From Barthelona sp. PAP020 (lineage: Eukaryota; Metamonada: BaSk clade), in assembly GCA_040182905.1 (NCBI GenBank), contig JARQWU010000023.1, forward strand, positions 1 through 64,000: a stretch of DNA of 64,000 nt, in the 5' to 3' direction. This document shows positions 1 through 8,620 of the stretch, one piece after another (the first letter of the stretch is position 1; each line of letters starts with the position of its first letter). The position numbers were made by a program, and so were the translations under genes. Under the pieces are notes generated by a model. The model did not search any database. It saw only the letters and a list, made by a program, of their open reading frames with translations, and was not told the origin of the DNA.

Positions 1-96
1 TTTCAAAAAATGAAACAAGCTATTGAACAAGAATTAGAATTAACAAATGCGCTCTATGAGATTACGGGTATCACCGAATGTTTGGTGAATCAATAA
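1..96 (+). CDS. 3' end of an unidentified gene (partial)
   Basis: The frame is open from the first base and ends at a TAA at 94-96, giving 31 C-terminal residues. The visible part is helical and charged (FQKMKQAIEQELEL), then ALYEITGITECLVNQ, which suggests the end of a coiled coil. The gene begins left of the window. No family can be named from so short a piece. The stop lies within AATAAATA, so a poly(A)-signal-like hexamer overlaps it. Confidence 0.5.
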   Translation, partial: FQKMKQAIEQELELTNALYEITGITECLVNQ

Positions 97-463
97 ATAT
101 ATGTGGAAAATGAAGAAATTGAATAAATGTTTATTTTTTGTTTTTAAAATGAAAATGAAAGAACATTTGTAATAAATGCAGAAATTTCCACTCATTTTTC
201 TTTGAAAAATTTAATGTCTTATTTCAACTGAGAAGCCCATTTTGATTATTTTTATTTATTTCATTTATGACTGAAAAGGCTATTTCATAAGCAAAACAGA
301 ACATAAAACTGCAATAAAAAAGAGTTGTCTCTTTTGCATACAACAAATCTCACAAATAAATTTAGAACTAAATATATTAACATTATGATTGTTGATAGTA
401 AACTTTTTTTTTGAAAATTTAACACAGAAAAAAACTTTTTTTATTTCATTTTTCATTACTTTC
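97..463. other. Intergenic, no gene seen
   Basis: AT-rich spacer with A and T homopolymers and AATAAA-like hexamers just after the upstream stop. It ends in a T-rich stretch leading into the ATG at 464. I see no tRNA boxes or convincing ORF. A long minus-strand open frame (280-810) is the shadow of the Lys-rich gene that follows. Confidence 0.5.
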
Positions 464-1132
464 ATGCAAAACGATAATGTTGATGAAATTGTTACAAATT
501 CAAAGTCATTAGATTTTTTGGATGATATTTTTGGTGGTGCAGACAATGAAAAAGATGATTCAAAAGAATCAGAACAATTGATTGGTAGGCCGAGTAGATT
601 GGGAATAGGAGCTTCTTTCATTTCCCATAAATCAACGTTTGATGTGATATCAATGAAGCAAAACAAATTAGTCAATGAAGAAATATCGAATTTACCTAAA
701 AAAAAAAAAGAACCTCTGACAGATTTTGAACATAAAAAAGAAGATATTGAAGACATTTCTGAAACGCCTGATAAAAAAAGTAAAGGAAAAAAAAAGAAAA
801 AAAGAAGCAAACAAAAAAATATTAAAAAAGATCAAAGACCATCAGAAATTCGTCCTGGTGGGAGTAAGTATGATGGAGACATTAATTTTAGAGAAAATAG
901 AGGACCAGGAAGACCTAATATTCCAGTTGCTGAAAAGACTGACGAACTTTATCCAAATAGAAAAGTTACTGTTGAAAAAAGCGTTTTGAAAAAAAATAAT
1001 TTAAAAAAAAGGAATTTTGAAAAAAAACATTTGAAAACCACACAAAATATTGATAGTGAGAAAAGTTTTAACGACACAGTGGAAGAACTCAAACAGAACA
1101 AACAATTTATGTTTAAAAATTTGGGGTTTTAA
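464..1132 (+). CDS. Lysine-rich, probably nucleolar protein, unidentified
   Basis: This 222-residue frame starts at the first ATG (MQNDNVDEIV). The frame is open upstream but has no ATG there. Residues 1-40 are acidic, followed by a short conserved-looking RLGIGASFISHKSTFD motif. Next come long Lys runs (KKKKK, SKGKKKKKRSKQKN), a glycine/arginine patch (RENRGPGRPN) and a basic C-terminus. Acidic and Lys-rich blocks with no globular domain are typical of nucleolar ribosome-assembly factors, but I do not recognise the family, so that role is only an inference. The CFAP107-like gene follows on the same strand after 47 bp. Confidence 0.6.
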   Translation: MQNDNVDEIVTNSKSLDFLDDIFGGADNEKDDSKESEQLIGRPSRLGIGASFISHKSTFDVISMKQNKLVNEEISNLPKKKKEPLTDFEHKKEDIEDISETPDKKSKGKKKKKRSKQKNIKKDQRPSEIRPGGSKYDGDINFRENRGPGRPNIPVAEKTDELYPNRKVTVEKSVLKKNNLKKRNFEKKHLKTTQNIDSEKSFNDTVEELKQNKQFMFKNLGF

Positions 1133-1179
1133 TTGAATCAACATAAATCAATATATTTTTTTTTAATTTTAAAAAGAAA

Positions 1180-1581
1180 ATGTCAAGCCAATCACATAAC
1201 ATATCATACAATCCAAAGGTCTTATTGGGTAATTGGTACGAAGAACAAATTCAAACGAAAAGCAATGAAAAAGTTGGTACAAAACCAGGACATACTTGCC
1301 ATTTTGATGCTTCGACATTTAGTAATGAAATGCTTCCATCTGATAATTTTGTTACCACAGCTCAAAGTTCATTTGTTGCTCCATCAATGGGAAATAGATC
1401 TCCAAAGAAAAGATCAATGACTGAAATTAATGAGCGGACCAATATTTGGGCGAAAGTTCACAAAGGCGATGACAATGAGAGATTTTGTACAACAAATCAA
1501 GTCTTTTATAAAAAAAAAATAAAATCTATTCATAAATTATTTATTTGGGGTTTAATTTTTTCTTTTAAGCTACAATTTTAG
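1180..1581 (+). CDS. CFAP107-like axonemal microtubule-inner protein candidate
   Basis: 133 residues from an ATG preceded by a T-rich, then A-rich stretch. Residues 12-22 read NPKVLLGNWYEE, close to the K-V-L-x-G-N-W-x-E-E signature of CFAP107 (C1orf158) and related small proteins inside axonemal doublet microtubules. Later NERFCTTNQVFY resembles the short T-x-N-Q-x-x-Y motifs of such proteins. The predicted role is doublet-microtubule stabilisation in the flagellum. After VFYKKK the sequence becomes hydrophobic and unlike the family. This occurs at an A10 run (1510-1519), where one base fewer would create an immediate stop. The 3' end overlaps the convergent cornichon gene by 17 bp. Assignment rests on one motif and is moderate. 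Confidence 0.5.
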   Translation: MSSQSHNISYNPKVLLGNWYEEQIQTKSNEKVGTKPGHTCHFDASTFSNEMLPSDNFVTTAQSSFVAPSMGNRSPKKRSMTEINERTNIWAKVHKGDDNERFCTTNQVFYKKKIKSIHKLFIWGLIFSFKLQF

Positions 1582-2023
1582 CCTGTTCATCAACAACAAA
1601 TTTTGTTAATAAAAATACTTTGACAAGGATTAAAACTGCATAAAATACACAAGATATAACTTCATCTTTTAAGAAATCTGAATAATTTGAAATGATCTCA
1701 GTACAAAATACTTCAAAAGTTTTGTTAACATACTTGTAATATAGAATGCTTAAACTTAAACACAAAAGAATTACTAAAAACCAATCTTTGGAAATAGTTT
1801 CTGCTATTAGCGACATGACTAAACAATATACATCAATTTTTCGGGCAAAATTTAAATAATTTGATAATTTAACGGGATGTTCAAATTCGTTTGAACAATC
1901 TATTAGGCTTAAAATAGAATTAACATGAACAAATAATACAATAATCCAAAGAGTAATAAAAATTAAGCCACTTGTTATGTGAAAAAACATAGTGGTTTTT
2001 TTTAAACTGTTCTTTTTTTGCAT
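1565..2023 (-). CDS. Cornichon-family ER export cargo receptor
   Basis: Up to 152 residues and three or four membrane segments. After the first segment comes LIDCSNEFEHPVKLSNYLN, matching the cornichon pattern (x-D-x-E-x-D-Y-x-N-P-x-x-L-x-x-x-L-N). A W-F-x-x-x-x-L segment followed by YYKY fits the second membrane region. Family members (Erv14, CNIH) select transmembrane cargo for COPII vesicles at the ER. Two starts are possible: ATG at 2023, or ATG at 1990 (MFFHITSGLIF), which puts the first membrane segment at the N-terminus as in relatives and leaves room for a leader. With the first start, this gene and UBXN11 begin only 5 bp apart, head to head. The protein is divergent, but length (141-152) and topology fit. 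Confidence 0.6.
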   Translation of the reverse strand: MQKKNSLKKTTMFFHITSGLIFITLWIIVLFVHVNSILSLIDCSNEFEHPVKLSNYLNFARKIDVYCLVMSLIAETISKDWFLVILLCLSLSILYYKYVNKTFEVFCTEIISNYSDFLKDEVISCVFYAVLILVKVFLLTKFVVDEQAKIVA

Positions 2024-2028
2024 TCTTC

Positions 2029-3402
2029 ATGCCACCCAACAATTTAAAATTGCCAACGAATATGAAAAAACCGAATTTATCAGGTTATCGAATGAATTTG
2101 CCACAATTTGGAAGAAGTGAAGAAGAAGATGAAGAATTGATAAATAAATTAAAAGAAAAATTGATCAAAAATCAATCTGTTGATAATATAATAAATCAAC
2201 AAAATAAAAATAGGAATGTTAATAAGAACGACGAGACTTTAAGATCAAAATCCAACTCTTCTAACCATAGAAAAGATGATAATTTAATGGCTATGATGAC
2301 AGGTCGTTTAAGATTGGTTGAAAGTCAATTGCAACAGAAGAATCAAGAAGTTGAAAGATTAAAGTTACAATTGAATGACGTTAAAAAACAAAGAGATGTA
2401 GCTTTATTACAATTAAAAACTGCCAATGATAAGAGTATGGGACAAAATGAAGCCATTCGAGAAATTAGCAAATTGAGAAAACAAATTTTAGAGATGGAAC
2501 ATTTTTTTTCAGATTATGGTTTAGTTTGGCTAGGGCAGCCGGATTCACCTGTTAAAAGTAAGGAGCAAAAAAATACCATTCATACTTTGCAGGATATTAA
2601 TGATGATAAAGGCAGTTTCAATAAAAATATGTGGGATTTACCTGAGTTACCATTTGCTCAATTTGAAAATACAGATGCTAAGCCAAATATTGAAGGCTTT
2701 ATTGCTGGATTGAATGGGTTATCAAAATTATGTGAGGAAATGCCCAATGAAGTCATTAATAAGAATGGAGTTCATCAATTAGTCAAAGGCAGACCAATTG
2801 GTATCAACATTTTTGAGGATGGATTTTCCGTTGAAAATCAGATCGTCAGAAAATGGAGTTCATCAGCCGCCAGGGCATTTTTAGCAGATATATTTGAAGG
2901 ATATTATCCCAAAGAATTTAAGGAAAGATTTCCGGATGGTGTTCAATTTGATATCACAGACAACTCATCTATTTCTTCAAAAGACTTTTTAAAGCAGAAG
3001 AAAGGAGATTTATTTTCAGGTCAAAGACCTTTATCTCCAAATTCTCTTGTTAATAAATTGCCTAAAACCAGAATTGTAAATGGTAAAACATATGAAGTAA
3101 AAGATGAAATAGCCACAATAATGGGATTACATGTTGTTAAACAAGCTCAAATGATTGAGACAAATCATTCTCCTGATAGTCAAGAAAGTTTGTGCTCAAT
3201 TAAGATCAGAACACCTACTGGACAAGTATTGGTCATCAAATTGTCGGCAGAAACAACTGTAGCTGTGCTTTTAGAATATGTCAAAGAAAGAGTGCCCCAA
3301 GTTTTAAGGTTACGAACCATTCAACAACCTTTGGATGATTTAAATATGTCCTTGGCAGAGGCAGGTCTGTTTCCAAGTGCAACTGTTTTTGTTGAACTTT
3401 AA
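2029..3402 (+). CDS. UBXN11: UBXN11-like protein (coiled coil, SEP and UBX domains)
   Basis: 457 residues. A charged N-terminus (GRSEEEDEELINKLKEKLI) precedes a coiled coil at about 90-160. The motif MEHFFSDYGLVWLG follows; its F-L-x-D-Y-G-L-x-W-x-G form is characteristic of UBXN11 (socius). A SEP domain spans about 255-325 (GRPIGINIFEDGF, then FLADIFEGYYPKEF and FPDGVQFDITD). A C-terminal UBX fold spans about 385-457 and ends TVFVEL. UBX proteins are adaptors for the AAA ATPase p97/Cdc48. UBXN11 interacts with Rnd GTPases in animals and is mostly kept in flagellate lineages. Domain order and the DYGLVW motif separate it from p47, which lacks this coiled coil. The gene starts next to cornichon, and a T-run follows its stop. 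Confidence 0.8.
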   Translation: MPPNNLKLPTNMKKPNLSGYRMNLPQFGRSEEEDEELINKLKEKLIKNQSVDNIINQQNKNRNVNKNDETLRSKSNSSNHRKDDNLMAMMTGRLRLVESQLQQKNQEVERLKLQLNDVKKQRDVALLQLKTANDKSMGQNEAIREISKLRKQILEMEHFFSDYGLVWLGQPDSPVKSKEQKNTIHTLQDINDDKGSFNKNMWDLPELPFAQFENTDAKPNIEGFIAGLNGLSKLCEEMPNEVINKNGVHQLVKGRPIGINIFEDGFSVENQIVRKWSSSAARAFLADIFEGYYPKEFKERFPDGVQFDITDNSSISSKDFLKQKKGDLFSGQRPLSPNSLVNKLPKTRIVNGKTYEVKDEIATIMGLHVVKQAQMIETNHSPDSQESLCSIKIRTPTGQVLVIKLSAETTVAVLLEYVKERVPQVLRLRTIQQPLDDLNMSLAEAGLFPSATVFVEL

Positions 3403-3968
3403 AGGTTTTTTTTTTTGGTTCTTACTTTGAACCATGGTTCTTTGCATGGATATAACCTTGAAAAGCTGAAGTTTTGAATTCAATTGCTGCTTTATTTTTG
3501 ATCATGTCTTCTTTTTTTGGCATCTGGTTATGATTTTTAATGTTTAATATTTATTTTCAATTTTTTTTTTCAATTAACAGGTTTGGTTGTTTCATGTTTG
3601 TATTATTTGTATAAAAGTTATTTATTTTTTATTTTTTCTTCTGTTTCGAAGTCAAGAAATAGTGTGCATAAAAATGAACAGGAGGGAAAGTCTTTCTTGA
3701 AATTTCATTCATTCATTCCTCAAACTGAAAATTACTAAAACTAACAAAAGTGATAGTTTTATAAAATTTAAGTGACAAATATGCGAAATTGAAACACATT
3801 AAAAGAAGAGAATATCTTATAATGATTCCAATGACAAAAATCCAAACATAAGGATGCCAAACATGAATTGTAATACTTTGAATTCATCATTGTCAAGATA
3901 ACTTGCTCACATCAGAAAATTTGACGAGTGTCAAGTTTTTTTCAAAAGGTAAAAGTAAAAACATCACA
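3403..3968. other. Intergenic between convergent genes
   Basis: 566 bp between the 3' ends of UBXN11 and the kinase gene. It contains several T or A runs, a short GGTTC...GAACC inverted repeat at about 3418-3433 and repeated cattcatt near 3705. No ORF, tRNA or intron pattern is convincing. Confidence 0.4.
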
Positions 3969-6536
3969 TCATTTGCAATGGGGTTGAAGAAGCTGTACAA
4001 TGTTGTGATAACCCTTGCTTCTGGCAATATCTATTGGTGACCATCTTTGTTTGAATTTTAGATTCACATTTGCTCTATGATCCAATAAACATTTAGCGAT
4101 GTTGAGATGACCATTTTGACAACAAAGATACAATGAAGAAGCCCCATCATTAGTGCATAAATTAATATCAGCGCCATGATCCAATAGATTTTTGACAAAA
4201 TCAAGATGACCTTCATGACAACTAATGTGTAACGGAGACCAACCATTATTCTTACACAAATTAGCATTTGCCCCATAATCTAACAGTATTCTGATAATAT
4301 CTATGTGACATTTTTCACAACTAACATACAATGGAGAAGTACCGTCATTCATGCACAAATTAACATCAGCTTCATGATCCAATAGCATTTTAACAACATC
4401 ATAATGGCCATAAAAACAACTAACATACAATGGAGAACCACCATCAATTGCAAATAAATTTACATCAGCACCACGATCCAAAAGCATTCTAACAACATCA
4501 ACATAACCGCCTCGACAACTGAAGTACAATGGAGAAACACCATCATTTCTGCACAAATTAACATCAGCACCATGGTCCAAGAGTATTTTGACAACAACCA
4601 GATGACCTCTCTGACAACTAATATTCAATGGAGAAGAACCATTAATATTGCATAAATTAACATCGGCGCCATGATTCAACAACATTTTGGCAACATCACG
4701 ATGATCATTTTCACAACTGACATACAATGCAGAAGTTCCATTATTCATACATAAATTAACATCAGCCCCAAAATCCAACAAAAACTCAACAACTTTGATA
4801 CACCCATCGAAAGCAGAACCCCAAAGCGATGTTCTTCCTTCCTTTCCCTGTTTGTTCACATCAACACCAGCTTTGATACACTGCTTAACAACCTCTAAAT
4901 TTCCATCACATGCAGCCCCATATATCTTCTTTGGCCTACCATTGTCTTCAAATCCATCTATATCAAACATATTTGGAACAATAACTTGATTAATTTTGTG
5001 CTTAACATAAGGGTCAACCTTGTAATATTCATGTTCTTCCATCACATTCAATATGTCCAATTCGTTGATAAGCACATCAAAATATTCGATGATCTCCGAA
5101 AAAGTGGGTCTTTTCTCAGGATTTGAATCAAAACATCTGGATAACAACTCATATCCAACAATTTGCTCAATATTCCTGAAAGGTTTCATTCCAGAACATA
5201 GCTTCAAATTGACCATATGATCAGGAACACCTTCAAAAGGAATATATCCCGTCATTACCTCAAAAAAAGTGACAGCAAACGCCCAGTAGTCAATGCCTGG
5301 ATGAACTACTGGATGTTCTTGAGTAAAAATTTCTGGTGGCATGTAGCGAACAGTGCCAAATTTAGACAAAACACTGTTTCTTTTAAACGAACGAATTAAA
5401 CCAAAATCACAGAGGGCAATTGTTCCATCATTTCGTATTAGCACATTTTTAGGTGTAACATCTCGATGAATAACACCTTTGTTGTGACAAAAATTTAATG
5501 CATCCGCTAATTGTAACATACATTCAAGCTTTTGCATGACTGTCATCGAATGCATTTCGTTGCTCAAACAAGAGGTACAATATTCCATTACACATCCCCA
5601 CTTACCATTTTTGCAAGTTAAACCATAAATATGACAAATATACTGATGAATAAATGTTGCCGCAATGCACTCACATGCTACTAACTCCTTCGTAGAATCA
5701 TACGGAAACTTGACAGCAACATCACCTCTTTGATACTTTCCTTTGTAAATTGTCGCATAACCACCTCGATTTATCTCTTCTAATGAACTTATTCTGTCAA
5801 AACTAATTTCGGGAATGTCAAACACTGAGTTGCTTTGCATGTCTTCAGTCTGCTGAAATCTGCTCAAAACCACTTTAATGTTGTTTTTATGTGATTCCGA
5901 TTCTATCTTTTCTATTAACAGCGACAATTTGTCATTTGTCTGGCTTTGCAACTGTTCCACCTTTCCAAAATTTTTGCGCATCTCTGTCATGATCTTTTCG
6001 TTTAATTGGGACAAATTGTCGGCAATTTTATCCAACATTTCATCAGGCATCCTATTTATACAACATGTTGTCAATATCACATTCAAGTCACCATTCAAAC
6101 TGTCAAATTTTCGGTGTAGTTCTTTAATCTTTTCTAGATCTCCACTTCCAAAAAAACAACTTCCAAAAAATCCACGATTCGTACTCTTTTCGATAATATT
6201 TTTGACTGATTCACAATTATCGTGAAATTGTATCAAGAGTTGTTTAAATTTGATATCGTTAGCAATACTTGCTTGTTTATCTAATATTTCTTCAAAATTT
6301 GAAGATAGCCATAATATTCTCAGAAATAGTACCTTTCCTTCTTCTTCTGCATCCTTATGGTCGATAAAACTTGAAGCAATGTGTATTGCAATATTCACAA
6401 TAGGTATTTCACAGCCAGATAAAAGGGAAAAGACAGAATTAAATTCAATCGCTTCAATAATCTGTCGGAAATCATTGAAATCATTCTTTACTGTTTCTAA
6501 CAGCAAATTTTGAAAATTTTTCACAACGTTGGACAT
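3969..6536 (-). CDS. MLKL-like N-terminal bundle, protein kinase and ankyrin-repeat protein
   Basis: 855 residues from ATG (MSNVVKNF); the frame is open 15 bp further up without an ATG. Residues 1-225 are all-helical and resemble the MLKL/HeLo-type four-helix bundle plus brace: a helix with SNFEEILDKQ, an STNRGFFGSCFFGSGDLEKI turn like the RSNICRF..SQDKI region of MLKL, then IDKIADNLSQLNEKI brace-like helices. A TKL/RIPK-type kinase domain follows at about 245-515. It has the glycine loop RGGYATIYKG, VAVKF with the catalytic Lys near 276, HRDVTPKN, DFG and an APE-equivalent MPPEIF. Nine or so ankyrin repeats fill about 545-855, with near-identical HGADVNLC...GSSPLYVSC units. Catalytic residues are intact. 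Such proteins sense or signal in animals (RIPK4, ANKK1) and membrane-lytic bundles occur in MLKL. The role here is inferred only. Confidence 0.8.
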   Translation of the reverse strand: MSNVVKNFQNLLLETVKNDFNDFRQIIEAIEFNSVFSLLSGCEIPIVNIAIHIASSFIDHKDAEEEGKVLFLRILWLSSNFEEILDKQASIANDIKFKQLLIQFHDNCESVKNIIEKSTNRGFFGSCFFGSGDLEKIKELHRKFDSLNGDLNVILTTCCINRMPDEMLDKIADNLSQLNEKIMTEMRKNFGKVEQLQSQTNDKLSLLIEKIESESHKNNIKVVLSRFQQTEDMQSNSVFDIPEISFDRISSLEEINRGGYATIYKGKYQRGDVAVKFPYDSTKELVACECIAATFIHQYICHIYGLTCKNGKWGCVMEYCTSCLSNEMHSMTVMQKLECMLQLADALNFCHNKGVIHRDVTPKNVLIRNDGTIALCDFGLIRSFKRNSVLSKFGTVRYMPPEIFTQEHPVVHPGIDYWAFAVTFFEVMTGYIPFEGVPDHMVNLKLCSGMKPFRNIEQIVGYELLSRCFDSNPEKRPTFSEIIEYFDVLINELDILNVMEEHEYYKVDPYVKHKINQVIVPNMFDIDGFEDNGRPKKIYGAACDGNLEVVKQCIKAGVDVNKQGKEGRTSLWGSAFDGCIKVVEFLLDFGADVNLCMNNGTSALYVSCENDHRDVAKMLLNHGADVNLCNINGSSPLNISCQRGHLVVVKILLDHGADVNLCRNDGVSPLYFSCRGGYVDVVRMLLDRGADVNLFAIDGGSPLYVSCFYGHYDVVKMLLDHEADVNLCMNDGTSPLYVSCEKCHIDIIRILLDYGANANLCKNNGWSPLHISCHEGHLDFVKNLLDHGADINLCTNDGASSLYLCCQNGHLNIAKCLLDHRANVNLKFKQRWSPIDIARSKGYHNIVQLLQPHCK

Positions 6537-6950
6537 GGAAGAATTGTTCAAAAAAAGCTGAAAAGACTGTTAGTTTTTTTTTTTTACAGAAACAATCAAG
6601 CGTCTTTTTTGAATAATTTGCCACCGGAATGAATTGAACTCATTCTTGGGACTGATGTGAAATATTTTTTTTGTGAAATGTCCATTTTTTTCAATTTAAT
6701 TAATTTGTTGTTTCATAAATGACAGCAAATTCTTTTTCTTTTGTTGAATAAAACATTAGCATGCATTGAAATTAGTCAAAATCATTCAAAAATATGAATT
6801 GATTTTCCTTTTAGAGATGAAATAAATTTTGGCCCATGTTTGTCTCTTTGAAAAAGAAACAATGATCATTATGATCATTACAAAAAAATTTATCATTACA
6901 AAAAGCCAATGGATAAAATAGTGAAATATTTAAAAAAAACAATGTAAAAA
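6537..6950. other. Intergenic with a short palindrome
   Basis: 414 bp between the kinase gene start and the 3' end of the ERMARD-like gene. A T12-type tract lies just upstream of the kinase ATG. At 6861-6879 there is a near-perfect palindrome made of two ATGATCATT copies. No ORF or RNA gene is evident. Confidence 0.4.
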
Positions 6951-8546
6951 TCAAATATTTTCTGTAAACTGCAATTTTATCAATTCTTCACCACGTTTTA
7001 TGAAGGAGTTCATTTTTAAAAAGCGATTTTTTGACATTTCAGCAAGGAACATCTCACTCATTTGAAGGTAATTTTTAGAATAATCTACTTTTGAATATTT
7101 TTCAATATCTTGATTAATTAGAGTGATAGAACCGATTAATATTGGCTCAAACAATTGAAAAATAATTGGTATTTTTGAATTTCCAAATTTTTGAAATTTT
7201 TCCAAATTTTTCTTTGAAGAATCCTTTTTCAAGTAAAATTTCGCTGTGTATGCGATGGTTAACTTTAAAATTTGATTTAAATTGCTCAAAATCATTAAAG
7301 CATTTTTTAAAAGTCTTTCATAATCTCTAAAAGGATAGCCTTCTGATAAAATACCATTAATTCTATCAAAAATTTCCAAATTAAAAGTTTCAAAACACTT
7401 GCAGGCATGATTATGCCAAAAGTTGCAAAGCATTGAATTTTCTTTTAATTTTTCAAATTCTTCCTTCATAAGTGTAAAAGGATGATAACGATTGGTGTAC
7501 ATCATTAAATATGGATCATTTGAAACTTGTTCAAAACTTTGAAAAAAAATCACCAATTTTTTCATAGGTTGGACAAAATATCTGGCATTTTTTATACTAT
7601 AGCCATGAACAATATGATCCCTTAATTTTGGTCCATCTGGCGCTAAAAACAGGTCAAATATCATGGAATTAATAAATGAAGGAAGACTCTTTAAAAAAGA
7701 ATTCTTTTTACTTTCTCTCTTATTAATTATTGCCGCTCGATAATAAGTTGAAGGTGGTAATGTAAGGTCATCAATAAAATATGTACTAAACATTGATTCC
7801 AACGTTGGAAAATATAATTTCGGTTTGGCAAACAAATAATCAGTCATCTCGAGCATTTCAGATGTTGAATAATATTCACAGTATTTTGATCGAACAAATC
7901 CCTCCAATTTTACAATTTCACACAAAAGAAAATCTTCAACATTCTGAAAATCATCATCAAATTCACAAATTTCTTTGGAAATCAATGGTAAATTTATGAA
8001 AGTTCGTTCAATATTTTTATTAATGAAATCTTGTAATGTCAAAATTAACGAACATAACATTGCAGGAATCCAAGATTTTAAATTTTCATTTTCTTCAGGA
8101 TTTATGTAACCATGCATAATAACATTTCTTAAATTCAAAGGAAATGGATAAATAATGAACTTTATAATTTGTAAAAGGGTATTTGGTAAAAAATCTATAT
8201 TTTCAATAATTTCAGACAACATTAAGGTGGAATTAGAACTATTTAACATATATTCTAATTGTCTAAATGATAAAATTGAAGAAAATACATATTTCTTTTC
8301 AATAAAAAATCTGATATTTGGATTTTGTACATAAATTTCTTCTTTTAAATTACTAATTTTCGAAAATTCATGCCCAATCCTTTTAAATATGTCTGATATG
8401 TTATCCTGATCAACATTATCTAAATTATCAAGCTTAAGTTTTCCATTTTCCTCGTATATGTACATAAAATCACCTAATTCAACATTGGGTTCGACTTCAT
8501 TTTTGCCTATGAATATATCTTCATAATAATCTCCAAGAAAATACAT
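6951..8546 (-). CDS. ERMARD-like protein with paired DUF4209-type LRxxxxHG motifs
   Basis: 531 residues, starting at ATG (MYFLGDYYED). Two copies of a characteristic motif are visible: LRNVIMHGY at about 139-147, followed by INPEEN, and LRDHIVHGYS at about 308-317. The LR-(N/D)-x-x-x-HG signature and its duplication fit the DUF4209 domain and ERMARD (C6orf70), an ER-membrane-associated protein of unknown biochemistry that was linked to RNA degradation by name. Other regions are helical and Ile/Asn-rich. The usual C-terminal membrane segments of animal ERMARD are not obvious here, which is a difference. The alternative is a related HEPN-like fold, since R-x4-H is also the HEPN RNase core. Confidence in the family is moderate. 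Confidence 0.5.
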   Translation of the reverse strand: MYFLGDYYEDIFIGKNEVEPNVELGDFMYIYEENGKLKLDNLDNVDQDNISDIFKRIGHEFSKISNLKEEIYVQNPNIRFFIEKKYVFSSILSFRQLEYMLNSSNSTLMLSEIIENIDFLPNTLLQIIKFIIYPFPLNLRNVIMHGYINPEENENLKSWIPAMLCSLILTLQDFINKNIERTFINLPLISKEICEFDDDFQNVEDFLLCEIVKLEGFVRSKYCEYYSTSEMLEMTDYLFAKPKLYFPTLESMFSTYFIDDLTLPPSTYYRAAIINKRESKKNSFLKSLPSFINSMIFDLFLAPDGPKLRDHIVHGYSIKNARYFVQPMKKLVIFFQSFEQVSNDPYLMMYTNRYHPFTLMKEEFEKLKENSMLCNFWHNHACKCFETFNLEIFDRINGILSEGYPFRDYERLLKNALMILSNLNQILKLTIAYTAKFYLKKDSSKKNLEKFQKFGNSKIPIIFQLFEPILIGSITLINQDIEKYSKVDYSKNYLQMSEMFLAEMSKNRFLKMNSFIKRGEELIKLQFTENI

Positions 8547-8620
8547 CTCAATTTTTTTTTTTCATTTACTATTTCCAAATGAAATAATATTTCATATTTT
8601 TGATATATTTAGTTAGTTAA

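Noticed and set aside
280-810. 176-codon minus-strand ORF
   Set aside because: It overlaps the Lys-rich gene in antisense. Its Phe/Leu/Ser-rich product is the expected complement of Lys/Asp/Glu codons.
3403-3968. tRNA or snoRNA near gtttcgaagtc
   Set aside because: TTTCGAAGTC is close to a B box, but no acceptor stem, anticodon arm or A box is present at proper distance.
4795-6513. Plus-strand ORFs inside the kinase-ankyrin gene
   Set aside because: They are antisense shadows. The minus strand encodes recognisable kinase and ankyrin motifs throughout.
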